From: SpSt-1165 sp964391725 | GTDB lineage: Bacteria; Chloroflexota; Anaerolineae; Anaerolineales; Anaerolineaceae | Length of the DNA: 63,843 nucleotides | NCBI GenBank assembly: GCA_964391725.1 | Contig: CAYMNB010000012.1 | Coordinates: 1-63,843, forward strand | Reading direction: 5' to 3' | Part shown: positions 16,970 to 26,029 of the stretch, piece by piece | How positions within the stretch are numbered: the first letter of the stretch is position 1 | How the letters are laid out: every line of letters begins with the position of its first letter | Notes under the pieces: model-generated | Seen by the model: only the letters and a program-made list of their open reading frames with translations | What the model was told of the DNA's origin: nothing | Database searches by the model: none | Program-made: the position numbers and the translations under genes

Positions 16970-18409
16970 TCAATAGGCGCGCGCAAAGTACACCTTGCGG
17001 CGGGCGGGTTTACCGCAATGAATGCAGACACCCTCCCCCTGCGGTTGATCCAGCGGGATGCAGCGCGTGGTGGCTTTGGTATCTTGCTTGATGGCTTCCT
17101 CACAAGCTGCGTCTTCGCACCACCAGCTGAACGCCCAGCCATCCTCGACCGACTGCTGGAATTCCGCATAATCCTGCGGGTCAAAGATATGCGTATCGCG
17201 GAAAGCGACCGCTTTGTCAAACATGGCCTGTTGAATCTCCTCCAGCAGGTCACCTGTCCACTGCACAACATTTTCCTGCGACATGACCTTCTTGCCGGGT
17301 TTGCCAGGCATATCGCGCCGCGCGGTCATCACTGTGCCACTTTCTACATCGCGCGGGCCGATTTCGAAGCGCAGCGGCACGCCGCGCAGTTCCCATTCAT
17401 TGAATTTGAACCCCGGGCTGACATTGTCACGGTCATCCACCTTGATACGAAAGCCGGCCGCTTTCAGTTCCACAAACAGCCTGTCCACCACCGCCATCAC
17501 CTGTGAGCGATCCTCTTCTTTACGCAGGATAGGCACGATCACCACCTGGATGGGCGCCAGGCGCGGCGGCAGCACCAATCCCTGGTCATCGCCATGCGTC
17601 ATGATAATTGCGCCGATAAAGCGTGTGGACAGCCCCCATGAAGTCGTCCAGCAATATTGCAGGGTGTTGTTCTCATCCACAAAGTCTATCTCAAAGGCTT
17701 TGGCAAAATTCTGTCCCAGGTTATGCGAGGTGCCAGCTTGCAGCGCCTTGGTATCACCCATCATGGCTTCGATTGAATAGGAGCGCACCGCGCCGGCGAA
17801 CTTTTCACTGTCGCTCTTCAACCCTGGAATGACGGGCACCGCCGCCATTTCACGCGCAAAGGTTGCGTACACGTCCAGAATTTTCAGGGTTTCTTCTTCG
17901 GCCTCTTCCGCGGTGGCATGGGCTGTATGGCCCTCCTGCCAGAAGAATTCCATCGTGCGCAGGAACAGGCGCGTGCGCATCTCCCAGCGCACCACATTCG
18001 CCCACTGGTTAATCAACACCGGCAAGTCGCGGTAGGATTCGATCCATTTGGCATACATGTAGCCGATCACGGTTTCGGAAGTAGGGCGCACCACCAGTGG
18101 TTCTTCCAGTTCCTGCCCGCCGCCGATGGTCACCACCGCCAACTCCGGTGAGAAGCCTTCCACATGTTCTTTCTCTTTTTCAAAGAAGGACATGGGGATA
18201 AACAGCGGGAATTTGGCATTTACATGCCCGGTTTCTTTGAAGCGCGCATCCAAATCCGCCTGGATATTCTCCCACAGAGCGGTGCCATAGGGGCGTACGA
18301 CCATACAACCGCGTACCGGCGCATAATCAGCCAGTTCCGAACGTAAGATCACCTGGTTGTACCACTCTGAATAGTTTTCACTCTGTTTGGTTAATTTCAT
18401 GTCTGCCAT
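16970..18409 (-). CDS. proS: Prolyl-tRNA synthetase, archaeal/eukaryal-type (ProS type 3)
   Basis: 479 residues. Class II motif 2 is VRWEMRTRLFLRTMEFFWQEGHTAHAT, and LVVRPTSETVIGYMYAKW and the HGDDQGLVLPP segment are hallmarks of ProRS. The short form lacks the bacterial editing insertion and ends in a zinc-binding-type C-terminal domain (CEDAACEEAI, CIHCGKPARRKVYFARAY) with a terminal Tyr, as in archaeal-type ProRS. It charges tRNA-Pro. GGGAG then ATG at 18409. First gene of a probable proS-HEAT-sirtuin transcript. Deinococci, mycoplasmas and Chloroflexota often use this type, so it need not be a recent transfer. Confidence 0.96.
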   Translation of the reverse strand: MADMKLTKQSENYSEWYNQVILRSELADYAPVRGCMVVRPYGTALWENIQADLDARFKETGHVNAKFPLFIPMSFFEKEKEHVEGFSPELAVVTIGGGQELEEPLVVRPTSETVIGYMYAKWIESYRDLPVLINQWANVVRWEMRTRLFLRTMEFFWQEGHTAHATAEEAEEETLKILDVYATFAREMAAVPVIPGLKSDSEKFAGAVRSYSIEAMMGDTKALQAGTSHNLGQNFAKAFEIDFVDENNTLQYCWTTSWGLSTRFIGAIIMTHGDDQGLVLPPRLAPIQVVIVPILRKEEDRSQVMAVVDRLFVELKAAGFRIKVDDRDNVSPGFKFNEWELRGVPLRFEIGPRDVESGTVMTARRDMPGKPGKKVMSQENVVQWTGDLLEEIQQAMFDKAVAFRDTHIFDPQDYAEFQQSVEDGWAFSWWCEDAACEEAIKQDTKATTRCIPLDQPQGEGVCIHCGKPARRKVYFARAY

Positions 18410-18619
18410 AGCATTCTCCCAAGGTTTATGTCAGGGTTGATTATACTAAAGAAATTCCCTCTCTCTTCTGCCTCAGTACCCTTATCGCCCCCATGTAACG
18501 CAGGTTTCATCGAATTCGCAGAATTGTATGGTCGTACAATATACTCCCGCGACATACCGCGTTGTATAATGGGGTTATCAATGGAAGGTGGGTGATTTCC
18601 ATAGGGAAAGAAAAACAAG

Positions 18620-19393
18620 ATGGATAATTTCATGGGCATGCTCCCACACCTTCTGTTTGTGGCCTGTTTCAGTGCGCTATGCGGGGTTGCACCACTCCTG
18701 TTTGCCGTGATTACTTTCATCTCTGCCCGCAAGCGAGGCTCTCTTAGAGACACACTCCAGAACATTCCCCTGGTGAAACTCACCCAGATCCAGCCGGGAA
18801 AAGAATGGGTCAAGGTCTACGTCCGCATCAACCGTATGGCAGATAGCAGCGATGGCAGCGATGCGCCGCCCTATGCCCTGCTCCGGCTAAGGATAGAAAA
18901 ATGGCAGCGCGGTGATGCTGGTGAACGCGCCGGCTGGCGTCCTTTCCTTGACCAGATAAAAACAACTCCCTTTCTGCTTTCGGATGAAACCGGGCAGATG
19001 TGGGTGCATCCGAAAAATATTGATAAGAACCTGTTGGGCAGCGGCCGCCAGCCAGACCAGGGGCAGCTAACCAACGCCATCGAGCAGTTAAACATCGACC
19101 CGACTCTCTTTCAGCATGGGCAATTCCGCTACTTTCTGTGGACCCTGGCAATCGAAGACCCTGTCACAGTGATGGGCAGCACCCAGGTACAACAGGATGC
19201 CACCTGGATCATGAAAGCCAAAGGCCAGCCCATGGTGCTCACCAGCCTGCCGCCTGAACAGATTCAGGGCGAGGTGGCTTCGCAATCATCAAAAGCCAGG
19301 TTATTCACCTTGCTGCTGGTGATTCCCGGCGGGTTGACATTGGTGGTTTCTTTCCTGTACCTGTTGTTTGTGGTGATCGACCAACTGCTATAG
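18620..19393 (+). CDS. Membrane protein with a GIDE/MULAN-like domain
   Basis: 257 residues with a hydrophobic segment at each end (LFVACFSALCGVAPLLFAVITF near 12-33 and LLLVIPGGLTLVVSFLYLLFVV near 230-252). The central part follows the GIDE domain plan: KLTQIQPGKEWVKVYVRI, then FLLSDETGQMWVHPKNID, then an RYFLWTLAIEDPVTVMGS strand (family pattern F-x-L-x-D-x-T-G-x-V, then E-x2-I-x2-G-D-x-V-x-V-x-G). GIDE is known from the mitochondrial E3 ligase MULAN; bacterial versions lack the RING, as here. Function unknown, perhaps membrane stress. GGGAAAG before the ATG. Confidence 0.65.
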   Translation: MDNFMGMLPHLLFVACFSALCGVAPLLFAVITFISARKRGSLRDTLQNIPLVKLTQIQPGKEWVKVYVRINRMADSSDGSDAPPYALLRLRIEKWQRGDAGERAGWRPFLDQIKTTPFLLSDETGQMWVHPKNIDKNLLGSGRQPDQGQLTNAIEQLNIDPTLFQHGQFRYFLWTLAIEDPVTVMGSTQVQQDATWIMKAKGQPMVLTSLPPEQIQGEVASQSSKARLFTLLLVIPGGLTLVVSFLYLLFVVIDQLL

Positions 19394-19435
19394 AGCCAGG
19401 CATGCCATTCACGTTACCAGATATTCTTTTAAAAG

Positions 19436-19469
19436 AAATGACTCGAGCACGCCGTGCCTCGAGTCATTT
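19436..19469. terminator. Bidirectional terminator between the GIDE-like gene and alaX
   Basis: Perfect 12-bp arms, AAATGACTCGAG and complement, around a 10-base loop. The T-rich tail is better on the minus strand (TTTCTTTT). Confidence 0.7.
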
Positions 19470-19623
19470 GCGCTACCTGTAATTACTACCAATAAACTTG
19501 CTACCAGTAATTATGTACCAATCACCATTTACATACCCAGTATACAGATGAAATCGTTTTCATACATCCTGCAAATGGCCAGTCTTTACTGGACAAATGT
19601 AGAGGTTGATGCCAAAAATACCA

Positions 19624-20346
19624 TTATTCTTCAACAGCAACATAGATGCGTTTGTTGATCCTGCCCTTGCTTTTGTGTTTCACCACCCGCACACGCCCCA
19701 CCTCGCGGGTATTCAACACATGCGTACCACCGTCTGCCTGCAGATCCAATCCTTTGATCTCCACCGTGCGTACTTCCTTGATGCCTTCCGGCAGCAGGTT
19801 AATCTTGGTGCGGATCAGGTCAGGGATGGCAAACGCTTCTTCTCGCGGCAGGATTTTGACGGTGACTTCATGCCCGGCCTCGATCTCCTGGTTCACCGCT
19901 GCTTCGATGGTGTGCACCAGTTCTGCACTGAAGCGTTCAAACTCGAAATCCATGCGCCCTTCCAGCGGATCCATATCACCGCCCGTCACAGAAGCACCAT
20001 AATCTCGCCACACAACCCCGCACAGGACATGCATGGCGGTATGGGTGCGCATCAACTGATAGCGCCGTTCCCAATCCAGCACACCACGCACCACCTCGCC
20101 CTTCCCTGGCAATGTCACTTCGGGTGGCAGGCAGTGCCACACTTCGCCAGAGACTTTTTTCACTTGCTGCACAGGCAGCGGCTGGCCGCCATACTGCAGC
20201 CAGCCCTGGTCACAGGGTTGTCCACCCCCGCCGGGATAAAAGGCAGTTTGATCGAGTGTTACTGCGTGCAGCTGATCATCCCGCCGGGCAACAACGGCGT
20301 CAAATCCCTTGATCATGCTGTCCCAGGTGTAAAGCAATTGTGTCAT
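19624..20346 (-). CDS. AlaX-type alanyl-tRNA editing hydrolase
   Basis: 240 residues. The zinc-site helix THTAMHVLCG (H102 and H106) and the later DGGTHV, where the second zinc histidine sits, match the AlaRS editing domain; most members have C-G-G-T-H there, and this one has D. It hydrolyses Ser or Gly wrongly attached to tRNA-Ala in trans. The N-terminal part (TAFYPGGGGQPCDQG) is the AlaX barrel. Start ATG at 20346 with GGAGG 6 bases upstream; the TTG codons before it belong to the leader. Downstream of clpC on the same strand, but behind its terminator. Confidence 0.88.
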   Translation of the reverse strand: MTQLLYTWDSMIKGFDAVVARRDDQLHAVTLDQTAFYPGGGGQPCDQGWLQYGGQPLPVQQVKKVSGEVWHCLPPEVTLPGKGEVVRGVLDWERRYQLMRTHTAMHVLCGVVWRDYGASVTGGDMDPLEGRMDFEFERFSAELVHTIEAAVNQEIEAGHEVTVKILPREEAFAIPDLIRTKINLLPEGIKEVRTVEIKGLDLQADGGTHVLNTREVGRVRVVKHKSKGRINKRIYVAVEE

Positions 20347-20388
20347 CAACAACCTCCATAACTATACTTGCTGACTATTATACAGAAA

Positions 20389-20424
20389 AAACCTCTCTGC
20401 GGTGATTATCAGGCAGAGAGGTTT
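20389..20424 (-). terminator. Terminator of clpC (minus strand)
   Basis: AAACCTCTCTGC and complement form 12 bp with a 12-base loop; T6 follows on the minus strand. Confidence 0.85.
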
Positions 20425-20446
20425 GGTTGGTTGGTTGGTTGGTTGG
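20423..20446. repeat. Short tandem repeat (TTGG)6
   Basis: Six perfect TTGG units between the clpC stop codon and its terminator hairpin. The plus strand has six evenly spaced GG pairs, enough for a two-layer G-quadruplex; the clpC mRNA carries the CCAA complement. Confidence 0.9.
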
Positions 20447-20454
20447 TTTTTATG

Positions 20455-22968
20455 TTAAGCTGAAGTAAGAATGTCTTCTACTGCTGGTTCTTCGCGGGTG
20501 TCTTTGGTGAAAACAAACTTGCGTTCACCATCCACCTCTTCAATATCTACCAGGATGCAGTCACCCGGTTCAAAGTGGTGTGCCAGCAATTCTTCCGAGA
20601 TATTGTCTTCCACACGGTTCTGGATCACCCGGCGCAGCGGACGCGCACCGAAATCAGGATCATAGCCCAATTCCACCAGTTCAAACAGAGCTGCTTCACT
20701 CACCGAAAGTGAAATATTGTGCTCCTGCAGGCGTTCGCGCACCTTGTCGAATTCCAGTGTCACGATCTGGCGGATATCGGCTTTGTTCAGCGCATGGAAC
20801 ACCACCACTCCGTCCAGACGGTTGATGAATTCAGGGCGGAAGATGCGTTTCAATTGATCGGTCAGCTTGCGCCGCATGTCATCATAGGCGCGGTCTTCTT
20901 CAGTTTCCACATCTGCTTGCAGAAAACCCAGCGACGTATTGCGTTTAATCATATCCGCACCAATGTTCGAGGTCATAATGATGATGGTATTGCGAAAGTC
21001 TACCTTGCGCCCGCGTGCGTCAGAAAGGTGCCCCTCTTCCATGATCTGCAGCAGCATGTTATGGGTTTCGGGGTGCGCCTTCTCGATCTCGTCAAACACC
21101 ACGATCGAGTAGGGACGGCGGCGGATGGTTTCGGTCAACTGGCCGGCATCATCATAGCCGATATAGCCGGGAGGCGAACCTACCAGGCGGCTGACGTTGT
21201 GGCGTTCCATGAATTCGCTCATATCCAACTGGATCAGAGCGTCTTCACTGCCAAACAGAAAACGCGCCAATGCTTTGGTCAACTCCGTTTTGCCAACACC
21301 GGTCGGCCCAAGAAAAACGAATGAACCGATCGGACGGCGCGGGTCCTTTAGGCCTGAACGCGCACGGCGCACAGCCTTTGAGATGACCTCGATGGCTTCG
21401 CGCTGCCCGATGATGGATTTGCTGATCTCGCTCTCCATGTGCAGCAGGCGTTCTGATTCTTCTTGCTTCAACTGCATTGCCGGAACACCAGTCAGCATCG
21501 CCACCACCTCGGCGATATCATCCGCGGTAACACTGGGGCTGCTGTCACGGTTCCAGGTGCGTTGAATTTCAACAATCTCTGCTTCAAGTGTTTCTTCTTG
21601 CTTTCGGGCGGCACTTAATTCATCCGCATCGCCTCCCTCTGCCAAACCTTTGATCGTCTGACGCACTTTATAAAGCTCTTTGGTCAGGTCCTTGGCACGC
21701 TGCGCAGTGGGGTTCTTGTACATGCGTACGCGTGAAGCGGATTCGTCGATCAGGTCAATGGCTTTGTCAGGAAGGAATCGCTCGGTAATGTAGCGTGAAG
21801 AAAGATACACCGCTGCTTCAAGCGCTTCGTCTGAAATGCGCAGACAGTGATGTTCTTCATATGGTTCGCGGATTCCGCGCAGAATCTCGAGAGTTTCCTC
21901 CGGTGAGGGTTCATCCACAATAATCGGCTGGAAGCGACGTTCCAACGCGGCATCGCTCTCGATGTGCTTGCGGTACTCATCCAGCGTGCTGGCGCCGATG
22001 ACTTGCAATTCACCGCGCGAAAGCGCCGGTTTCAAGATATTGGCGGCATCCACGGCGGAACCACCCGCGCCGGCTCCCACCAGCATGTGCATCTCATCAA
22101 TGAACAGGATGGCACCGGCGGCTTTCAACTCTTCGATCACGCGTTTCAGGCGCTCTTCAAATTGACCGCGGTACATGGTGCCTGCTACCAGCGATCCCAC
22201 ATCCAGTTGAATCACATCTTTGCCCAGCAAGGGGGTTGGCACATCGCCTTCAATGATACGCTGTGCCAGACCTTCCACAATGGCGGTCTTGCCAACACCG
22301 GGTTCACCAATCAGCGCCGGGTTGTTCTTGGTGCGGCGTGCCAGAATCTGGATCACTCGTTCAATTTCCATTTCACGCCCGATTACCGGGTCCAACTTGC
22401 CTTCCACCGCCAGGGCGGTCAGGTCGGTTGCCAGCTGGTCGGTCAGAGGCGTTTTGGCTTTGTCTTTTTCTTCTTTTTTCTCGGCAGAACGCGCGGCAGC
22501 CGGGGTGCTGCTGGCTGCTTCGCCTTCTTCGATCACACGGCGAATCTGGCGCCGCACCATCTCAGGTGTAATGCCCAACCTCTTCAATACCACCAGCGAC
22601 AGGTCATCATCTGATTCCAGCAGTGCCAACAGCAGGTTCTCGGTGCCGATGAAGCGATGGCCCAGCCGGTCAGCTTCATCTACTGCCAACTCCATCACAT
22701 GCTGTACGCCGGGTGATAGCGAAATACGCTTGCCGGGTTCAGCTTCTCCGGGTTTGGGCGGGTTTAATTCATCAATAATTTCACGCACACGCTCTTCTTC
22801 AATCCCCAGATTGGTCAGTACGCGCGCGGCAATGCCATCACCTTCGCGCAGCAATCCCAGCAAGAAATGCTCGGTATTGATCGTTGGCTGGTTGGCTTTT
22901 TCGGCTTCCTGGTGTGCCAGGGTGAACACTTGTTTTGCCCGGGCAGTAAATCTATCCATAATAGACAC
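20455..22968 (-). CDS. clpC: ATP-dependent protease ATPase subunit ClpC
   Basis: 837 residues. Two N-terminal Clp repeats (about 5-70 and 80-145), first AAA+ module with Walker A GEPGVGKTA (221-229), a middle segment with short coiled coil (about 400-470), second AAA+ module with Walker A GPTGVGKTE near 560 and arginine finger region, and the C-terminal D2 domain (GYDPDFGARPLRRVIQ). It unfolds proteins for ClpP, which is not in this window. GTG start at 22968: GGAGG lies 8 bases upstream, while the ATG three codons later would be 17 bases away. Confidence 0.97.
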   Translation of the reverse strand: MSIMDRFTARAKQVFTLAHQEAEKANQPTINTEHFLLGLLREGDGIAARVLTNLGIEEERVREIIDELNPPKPGEAEPGKRISLSPGVQHVMELAVDEADRLGHRFIGTENLLLALLESDDDLSLVVLKRLGITPEMVRRQIRRVIEEGEAASSTPAAARSAEKKEEKDKAKTPLTDQLATDLTALAVEGKLDPVIGREMEIERVIQILARRTKNNPALIGEPGVGKTAIVEGLAQRIIEGDVPTPLLGKDVIQLDVGSLVAGTMYRGQFEERLKRVIEELKAAGAILFIDEMHMLVGAGAGGSAVDAANILKPALSRGELQVIGASTLDEYRKHIESDAALERRFQPIIVDEPSPEETLEILRGIREPYEEHHCLRISDEALEAAVYLSSRYITERFLPDKAIDLIDESASRVRMYKNPTAQRAKDLTKELYKVRQTIKGLAEGGDADELSAARKQEETLEAEIVEIQRTWNRDSSPSVTADDIAEVVAMLTGVPAMQLKQEESERLLHMESEISKSIIGQREAIEVISKAVRRARSGLKDPRRPIGSFVFLGPTGVGKTELTKALARFLFGSEDALIQLDMSEFMERHNVSRLVGSPPGYIGYDDAGQLTETIRRRPYSIVVFDEIEKAHPETHNMLLQIMEEGHLSDARGRKVDFRNTIIIMTSNIGADMIKRNTSLGFLQADVETEEDRAYDDMRRKLTDQLKRIFRPEFINRLDGVVVFHALNKADIRQIVTLEFDKVRERLQEHNISLSVSEAALFELVELGYDPDFGARPLRRVIQNRVEDNISEELLAHHFEPGDCILVDIEEVDGERKFVFTKDTREEPAVEDILTSA

Positions 22969-23142
22969 AGTTTGTGCCTCCTTTTCGTTTTTCCATCACC
23001 TTTGGCGTCCCCCCACATGCTTGAAAGGATGTTACTACCACTTCTTTTAAATTTTAACCTATCCGACCAGATATTTCATTAACTTTGATTCATCTGGCGT
23101 GTTTTTTACACATTTCTAACACTCGTTGAGGGAGATGCTTGC

Positions 23143-24540
23143 TCAACTCTCTTTTGGCAGGATGGCGTGTTGCAGCGCTTCACGCAGCGAACGTGCTTCG
23201 ATCACCTCGATGCCAGCTGGCAATGGTTCACCCTGCCCCAGTTTCCGTGGAATGACCGCTCGTGTAAAGCCCAGCTTTTGCGCCTCGCGCAGGCGGTGAT
23301 TCATCTGCCCCACCCAGCGCAATTCGCCGCTCAAACCGACCTCACCGATCAGCACCACATCTGCATACACGGAGCGGTCGAACAGCGAGGAGGCGATCGC
23401 CGCCGCCAAAGCCAGGTCAGCCGCTGGTTCATCTACACGCATACCGCCTACCACGTTCACGAAAATGTCTTGATCGCCCAAGCGCAAGCCCATGCGGCGC
23501 GTCAACACCGCCACGATTAACAGCAGTCGGTTGAAATCCACCCCGTTGGGCGTGCGGCGCGCGTTGCCGAAATTGGTCGGGCTGGTCAGCCCCTGCAGTT
23601 CCACCAGGATCGGTCGCGTGCCTTCCATCGTCACCGCGATGGCTGAACCGGGCGCGTTGACCATGCGCTCCGCTAAAAATGCTTCCGAAGGATTCAACAC
23701 CTCACGCAAGCCGCGGTCAACCATCTCGAACACGCCTACCTCAGAGGTAGCGCCAAAGCGATTTTTGACCGAGCGCAGCAGGCGGAAGGCCTGGTAGCGG
23801 TCGCCTTCCAGATACAACACGGTATCCACGATATGCTCCAGCACGCGCGGACCGGCAATTTCACCCTCTTTGGTCACATGCCCAATCACGAACACCGCCA
23901 ACTCTGACAGTTTCGCCACCTCGCGCAGGCGCGAAGAACACTCCCGCACCTGGGTCACCGAACCTGCCGCTGATTTTAATTCGGGCAGGTAGATGGTCTG
24001 AATGGAATCGACGATCAACAGATCAGGTGTGATCTCGCCCACATGGTGCAGAATGGCATCCATATTGGTTTCTGTCAACAAATACAGATTCTCGGGTAAT
24101 ACGCCCATGCGGCCATCATTTTCTCGCAGCAGGCGCAGGGCGCGCATCTTGATCTGGCGCTCAGATTCTTCGCCGGATACATACAGCACGGTCTCTTGCT
24201 TTGCCATTTCCAGCGCCATCTGCAGCATCAGCGTTGATTTGCCAATGCCCGGGTCACCGCCGATCAACACCAGCGAAGCCGGCACAATACCGCCCCCCAA
24301 CACGCGCGCAAACTCGCCGATCGGCAGTGCCATGCGTTTTTCAGCATCGCCGGAGATCTCTTGCAGGCGGCGAGGCTTGCTCTCCACGCTGACTGCATGG
24401 CGGTGCACGCCTTTGGTTTCAGTCTCCAGATATTCTTCCACCATCGTGCCAAAACTGCCGCACGACGGACAACGTCCCATTTCTTTGGCGGTCACACGGC
24501 CGCACTCCTGACACACAAACCGGGTTTTTGCCTTTGCCAT
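23143..24540 (-). CDS. radA: DNA repair protein RadA
   Basis: 465 residues. N-terminal zinc finger (C10, C13, C24, C27), RecA-like ATPase with Walker A GGDPGIGKSTL, the RadA signature KNRFG, and a C-terminal Lon-protease-like domain (VNVVGGMRVDEPAADLALAAA). RadA helps branch migration and processing of recombination intermediates. GGAGATAGCAA before the ATG. 174 bases beyond its stop lies clpC, a pairing often seen in Gram-positive and related genomes, although the two genes are ordered radA then clpC and spaced apart here. Confidence 0.97.
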   Translation of the reverse strand: MAKAKTRFVCQECGRVTAKEMGRCPSCGSFGTMVEEYLETETKGVHRHAVSVESKPRRLQEISGDAEKRMALPIGEFARVLGGGIVPASLVLIGGDPGIGKSTLMLQMALEMAKQETVLYVSGEESERQIKMRALRLLRENDGRMGVLPENLYLLTETNMDAILHHVGEITPDLLIVDSIQTIYLPELKSAAGSVTQVRECSSRLREVAKLSELAVFVIGHVTKEGEIAGPRVLEHIVDTVLYLEGDRYQAFRLLRSVKNRFGATSEVGVFEMVDRGLREVLNPSEAFLAERMVNAPGSAIAVTMEGTRPILVELQGLTSPTNFGNARRTPNGVDFNRLLLIVAVLTRRMGLRLGDQDIFVNVVGGMRVDEPAADLALAAAIASSLFDRSVYADVVLIGEVGLSGELRWVGQMNHRLREAQKLGFTRAVIPRKLGQGEPLPAGIEVIEARSLREALQHAILPKES

Positions 24541-24611
24541 TTGCTATCTCCTGATATCCCTGATTGTAGCACAGAGCTTTTCTACGCCCCATTGTCAATG
24601 CATGAATCGTT

Positions 24612-24617
24612 TATAAT
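24612..24617 (+). promoter_or_regulatory. -10 box 7 bases before a start codon (leaderless type)
   Basis: TATAAT at this position is 7 bases from the ATG at 24625; TTGTCA at 24592-24597 is a possible -35 with a short 14-base spacer. Confidence 0.45.
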
Positions 24618-24624
24618 CATAGCC

Positions 24625-24903
24625 ATGCGAGCCTGGTTTGAATCCATTGTCGATGACAGCGAAAAACGCGCCCTCTATTCTGTCCCCGTGGGCATCCTCA
24701 GCGTATTATTCGCGCTGGCGACCTTCCTGCACTTCCTCGCCTACCCGCTCTCGGTCACGGTCGCCATCATCGGTTTGTTGATGGCATACAGCAGTCTGGA
24801 CGCCGAACACGGCTGGCATGCCGTCGCCGGTATGGTCTTGAACGCTATCGGCCTGCTCCTGCCGCTGACTTTGCTGGCGATCCTGTTTCTGCTCGCCCGT
24901 TAG
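24625..24903 (+). CDS. Small two- to three-segment membrane protein
   Basis: 92 residues starting MRAWFESIVDDSEKRAL, then hydrophobic stretches (VPVGILSVLFALATFLHFLA, LSVTVAIIGLLMAYSSL, AVAGMVLNAIGLLLPLTLLAILF). Family not recognised. A longer reading frame upstream overlaps radA on the other strand, so the ATG right after TATAAT is the likely start. Convergent with the TauE/SafE gene, 5 bases away. Confidence 0.6.
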   Translation: MRAWFESIVDDSEKRALYSVPVGILSVLFALATFLHFLAYPLSVTVAIIGLLMAYSSLDAEHGWHAVAGMVLNAIGLLLPLTLLAILFLLAR

Positions 24904-24908
24904 CAGCC

Positions 24909-25667
24909 TTACAGAACGTACATCAACAGCAGCGTGCGCACCTGCAGGAAAATGATCAATCCCGCCACGATAAACATCAGCAGCCGTGTCGGCATCTTCT
25001 TTGTCACGAACGCACCCAGCGGTGCCGCAATCACCCCGCCGATAATCAACCCGATGATAACCTGCCACTCGGTGATGCCGATCAGAACGATGAATGTGGC
25101 GGCTTCCGCCAGCGTGACAAAGAACTCACTCGCGTTGACAGAGCCGATGGATTCACGCGGGGAATGGCCACTGGAGATCAAGGTGGTGGTGACAATCGGA
25201 CCCCATCCGCCGCCGCCGACTGCATCGAAGAAACCGCCGACCAGCCCTAAGATGCTCATCTGCCAGGCTTTAGGAGGAACCGGTGCTGCCTCCTCTTTGC
25301 GCGGGTTGAATCGAATCACTTTCACCAGGATACGCAAGCCCATCAACAGCAAATACACGGTGATAAATGGCTTGATCACATTGCCGTCGATATTGGTGAG
25401 CAAGTAAGCGCCGACCACCCCGCCAATCACACCGGGAATAATCAGGGCTTTGACAAAATACCTATTGATATTTCCCAATTTGAAATGTGAGATGCCCGAC
25501 ACAAAAGTAGTGAACACCTCGGCGATATGCACCGAAGCGCTGGCAACCGCCGGTGACACCCCGAACGACAGCAGCAAGCTGTTGGAGGTCACGCCATACG
25601 CCATGCCCAACGCGCCATCCACCATCTGCGCAACAAAACCCAACAGAACAAATAACAAAATCGTCAT
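24909..25667 (-). CDS. TauE/SafE (TSUP) family permease, probable sulfite or sulfonate exporter
   Basis: 252 residues, about 7-8 membrane segments. The start LLFVLLGFVAQMVDGALGMAYG is the conserved N-terminal motif of TSUP proteins, and the second-half repeat has GGFFDAVGGGGWGP. Known members export sulfite, sulfoacetate or related C2 organosulfur anions. GAGGACGAAAA precedes the ATG. A -35/-10 pair lies 40 bases upstream. No sulfur oxidation genes adjacent; the rhodanese/metallo-hydrolase gene is 10 kb away. Confidence 0.88.
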   Translation of the reverse strand: MTILLFVLLGFVAQMVDGALGMAYGVTSNSLLLSFGVSPAVASASVHIAEVFTTFVSGISHFKLGNINRYFVKALIIPGVIGGVVGAYLLTNIDGNVIKPFITVYLLLMGLRILVKVIRFNPRKEEAAPVPPKAWQMSILGLVGGFFDAVGGGGWGPIVTTTLISSGHSPRESIGSVNASEFFVTLAEAATFIVLIGITEWQVIIGLIIGGVIAAPLGAFVTKKMPTRLLMFIVAGLIIFLQVRTLLLMYVL

Positions 25668-25701
25668 TTTTCGTCCTCAACGCGTTCACTCGATGATGAA
25701 A

Positions 25702-25729
25702 AGTGTACTGGATATTGATGAATTGTCAA
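25702..25729 (-). promoter_or_regulatory. Promoter of the TauE/SafE gene (minus strand)
   Basis: On the minus strand TTGACA (25729-25724), a 16-base spacer, and TACACT (25707-25702), about 35 bases before the start codon. Confidence 0.5.
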
Positions 25730-25805
25730 GACACAGGGTCACACCTAACCACAGAAAAAAAGCATAGAACTAAGACAGTGAACACTCCGCTCCACTCCTC
25801 ATGAC

Positions 25806-25892
25806 TGGTCTCAGGGTTTATAGCGGGATTCCATACTTAAGTATGGTCGGATTTAGACCAACGAGGGTGGCGGCAGCATCCCCAAATCCGCT
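25806..25892 (+). promoter_or_regulatory. Structured leader upstream of the twin small genes
   Basis: Contains a 16-bp perfect palindrome CCATACTTAAGTATGG (25831-25846), an outer pair TGGTCT (25806-25811) with AGACCA (25855-25860), and a competing pair ATAGCGGGATT (about 25820-25830) with AAATCCGCTAT (about 25882-25892), plus a small hairpin GGGTG/CATCC between. The two long pairings cross, so they exclude each other or form a pseudoknot. It ends about 50 bases before the first small gene. Confidence 0.4.
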
Positions 25893-25945
25893 ATTCTATA
25901 GTCAGGAAAGGTTCTGTTTGGAAGATAGAAATCAGGAGAAATACC

Positions 25946-26029
25946 ATGAAAACGACTCGCGAAATAGAATTAGAAAAGCAGATGATGATCGCCATCGTGA
26001 CCAACCACCTGTGCAGCTGCATCCGCTGA
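25946..26029 (+). CDS. Putative 27-residue peptide, copy 1
   Basis: A 27-codon gene with AGGAG 7 bases before the ATG. It starts MKTTREIELEKQMM, continues IAIVTNH and ends LCSCIR, so the tail has two cysteines two apart (C23 and C25). No signal peptide, no membrane span long enough for an anchor, amphipathic helix likely in the first 20 residues. A paralogue of the same length follows 151 bases downstream. The pair lies between the TauE/SafE and GH3 genes, which are both on the other strand, so it is an independent plus-strand transcript. Function unknown; no maturation enzyme nearby. Confidence 0.55.
   Translation: MKTTREIELEKQMMIAIVTNHLCSCIR

Noticed and set aside
20423..20446. Repeat considered as part of a CRISPR array
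   Set aside because: Four-base units without spacers; no CRISPR-length repeats or cas genes anywhere in the window.
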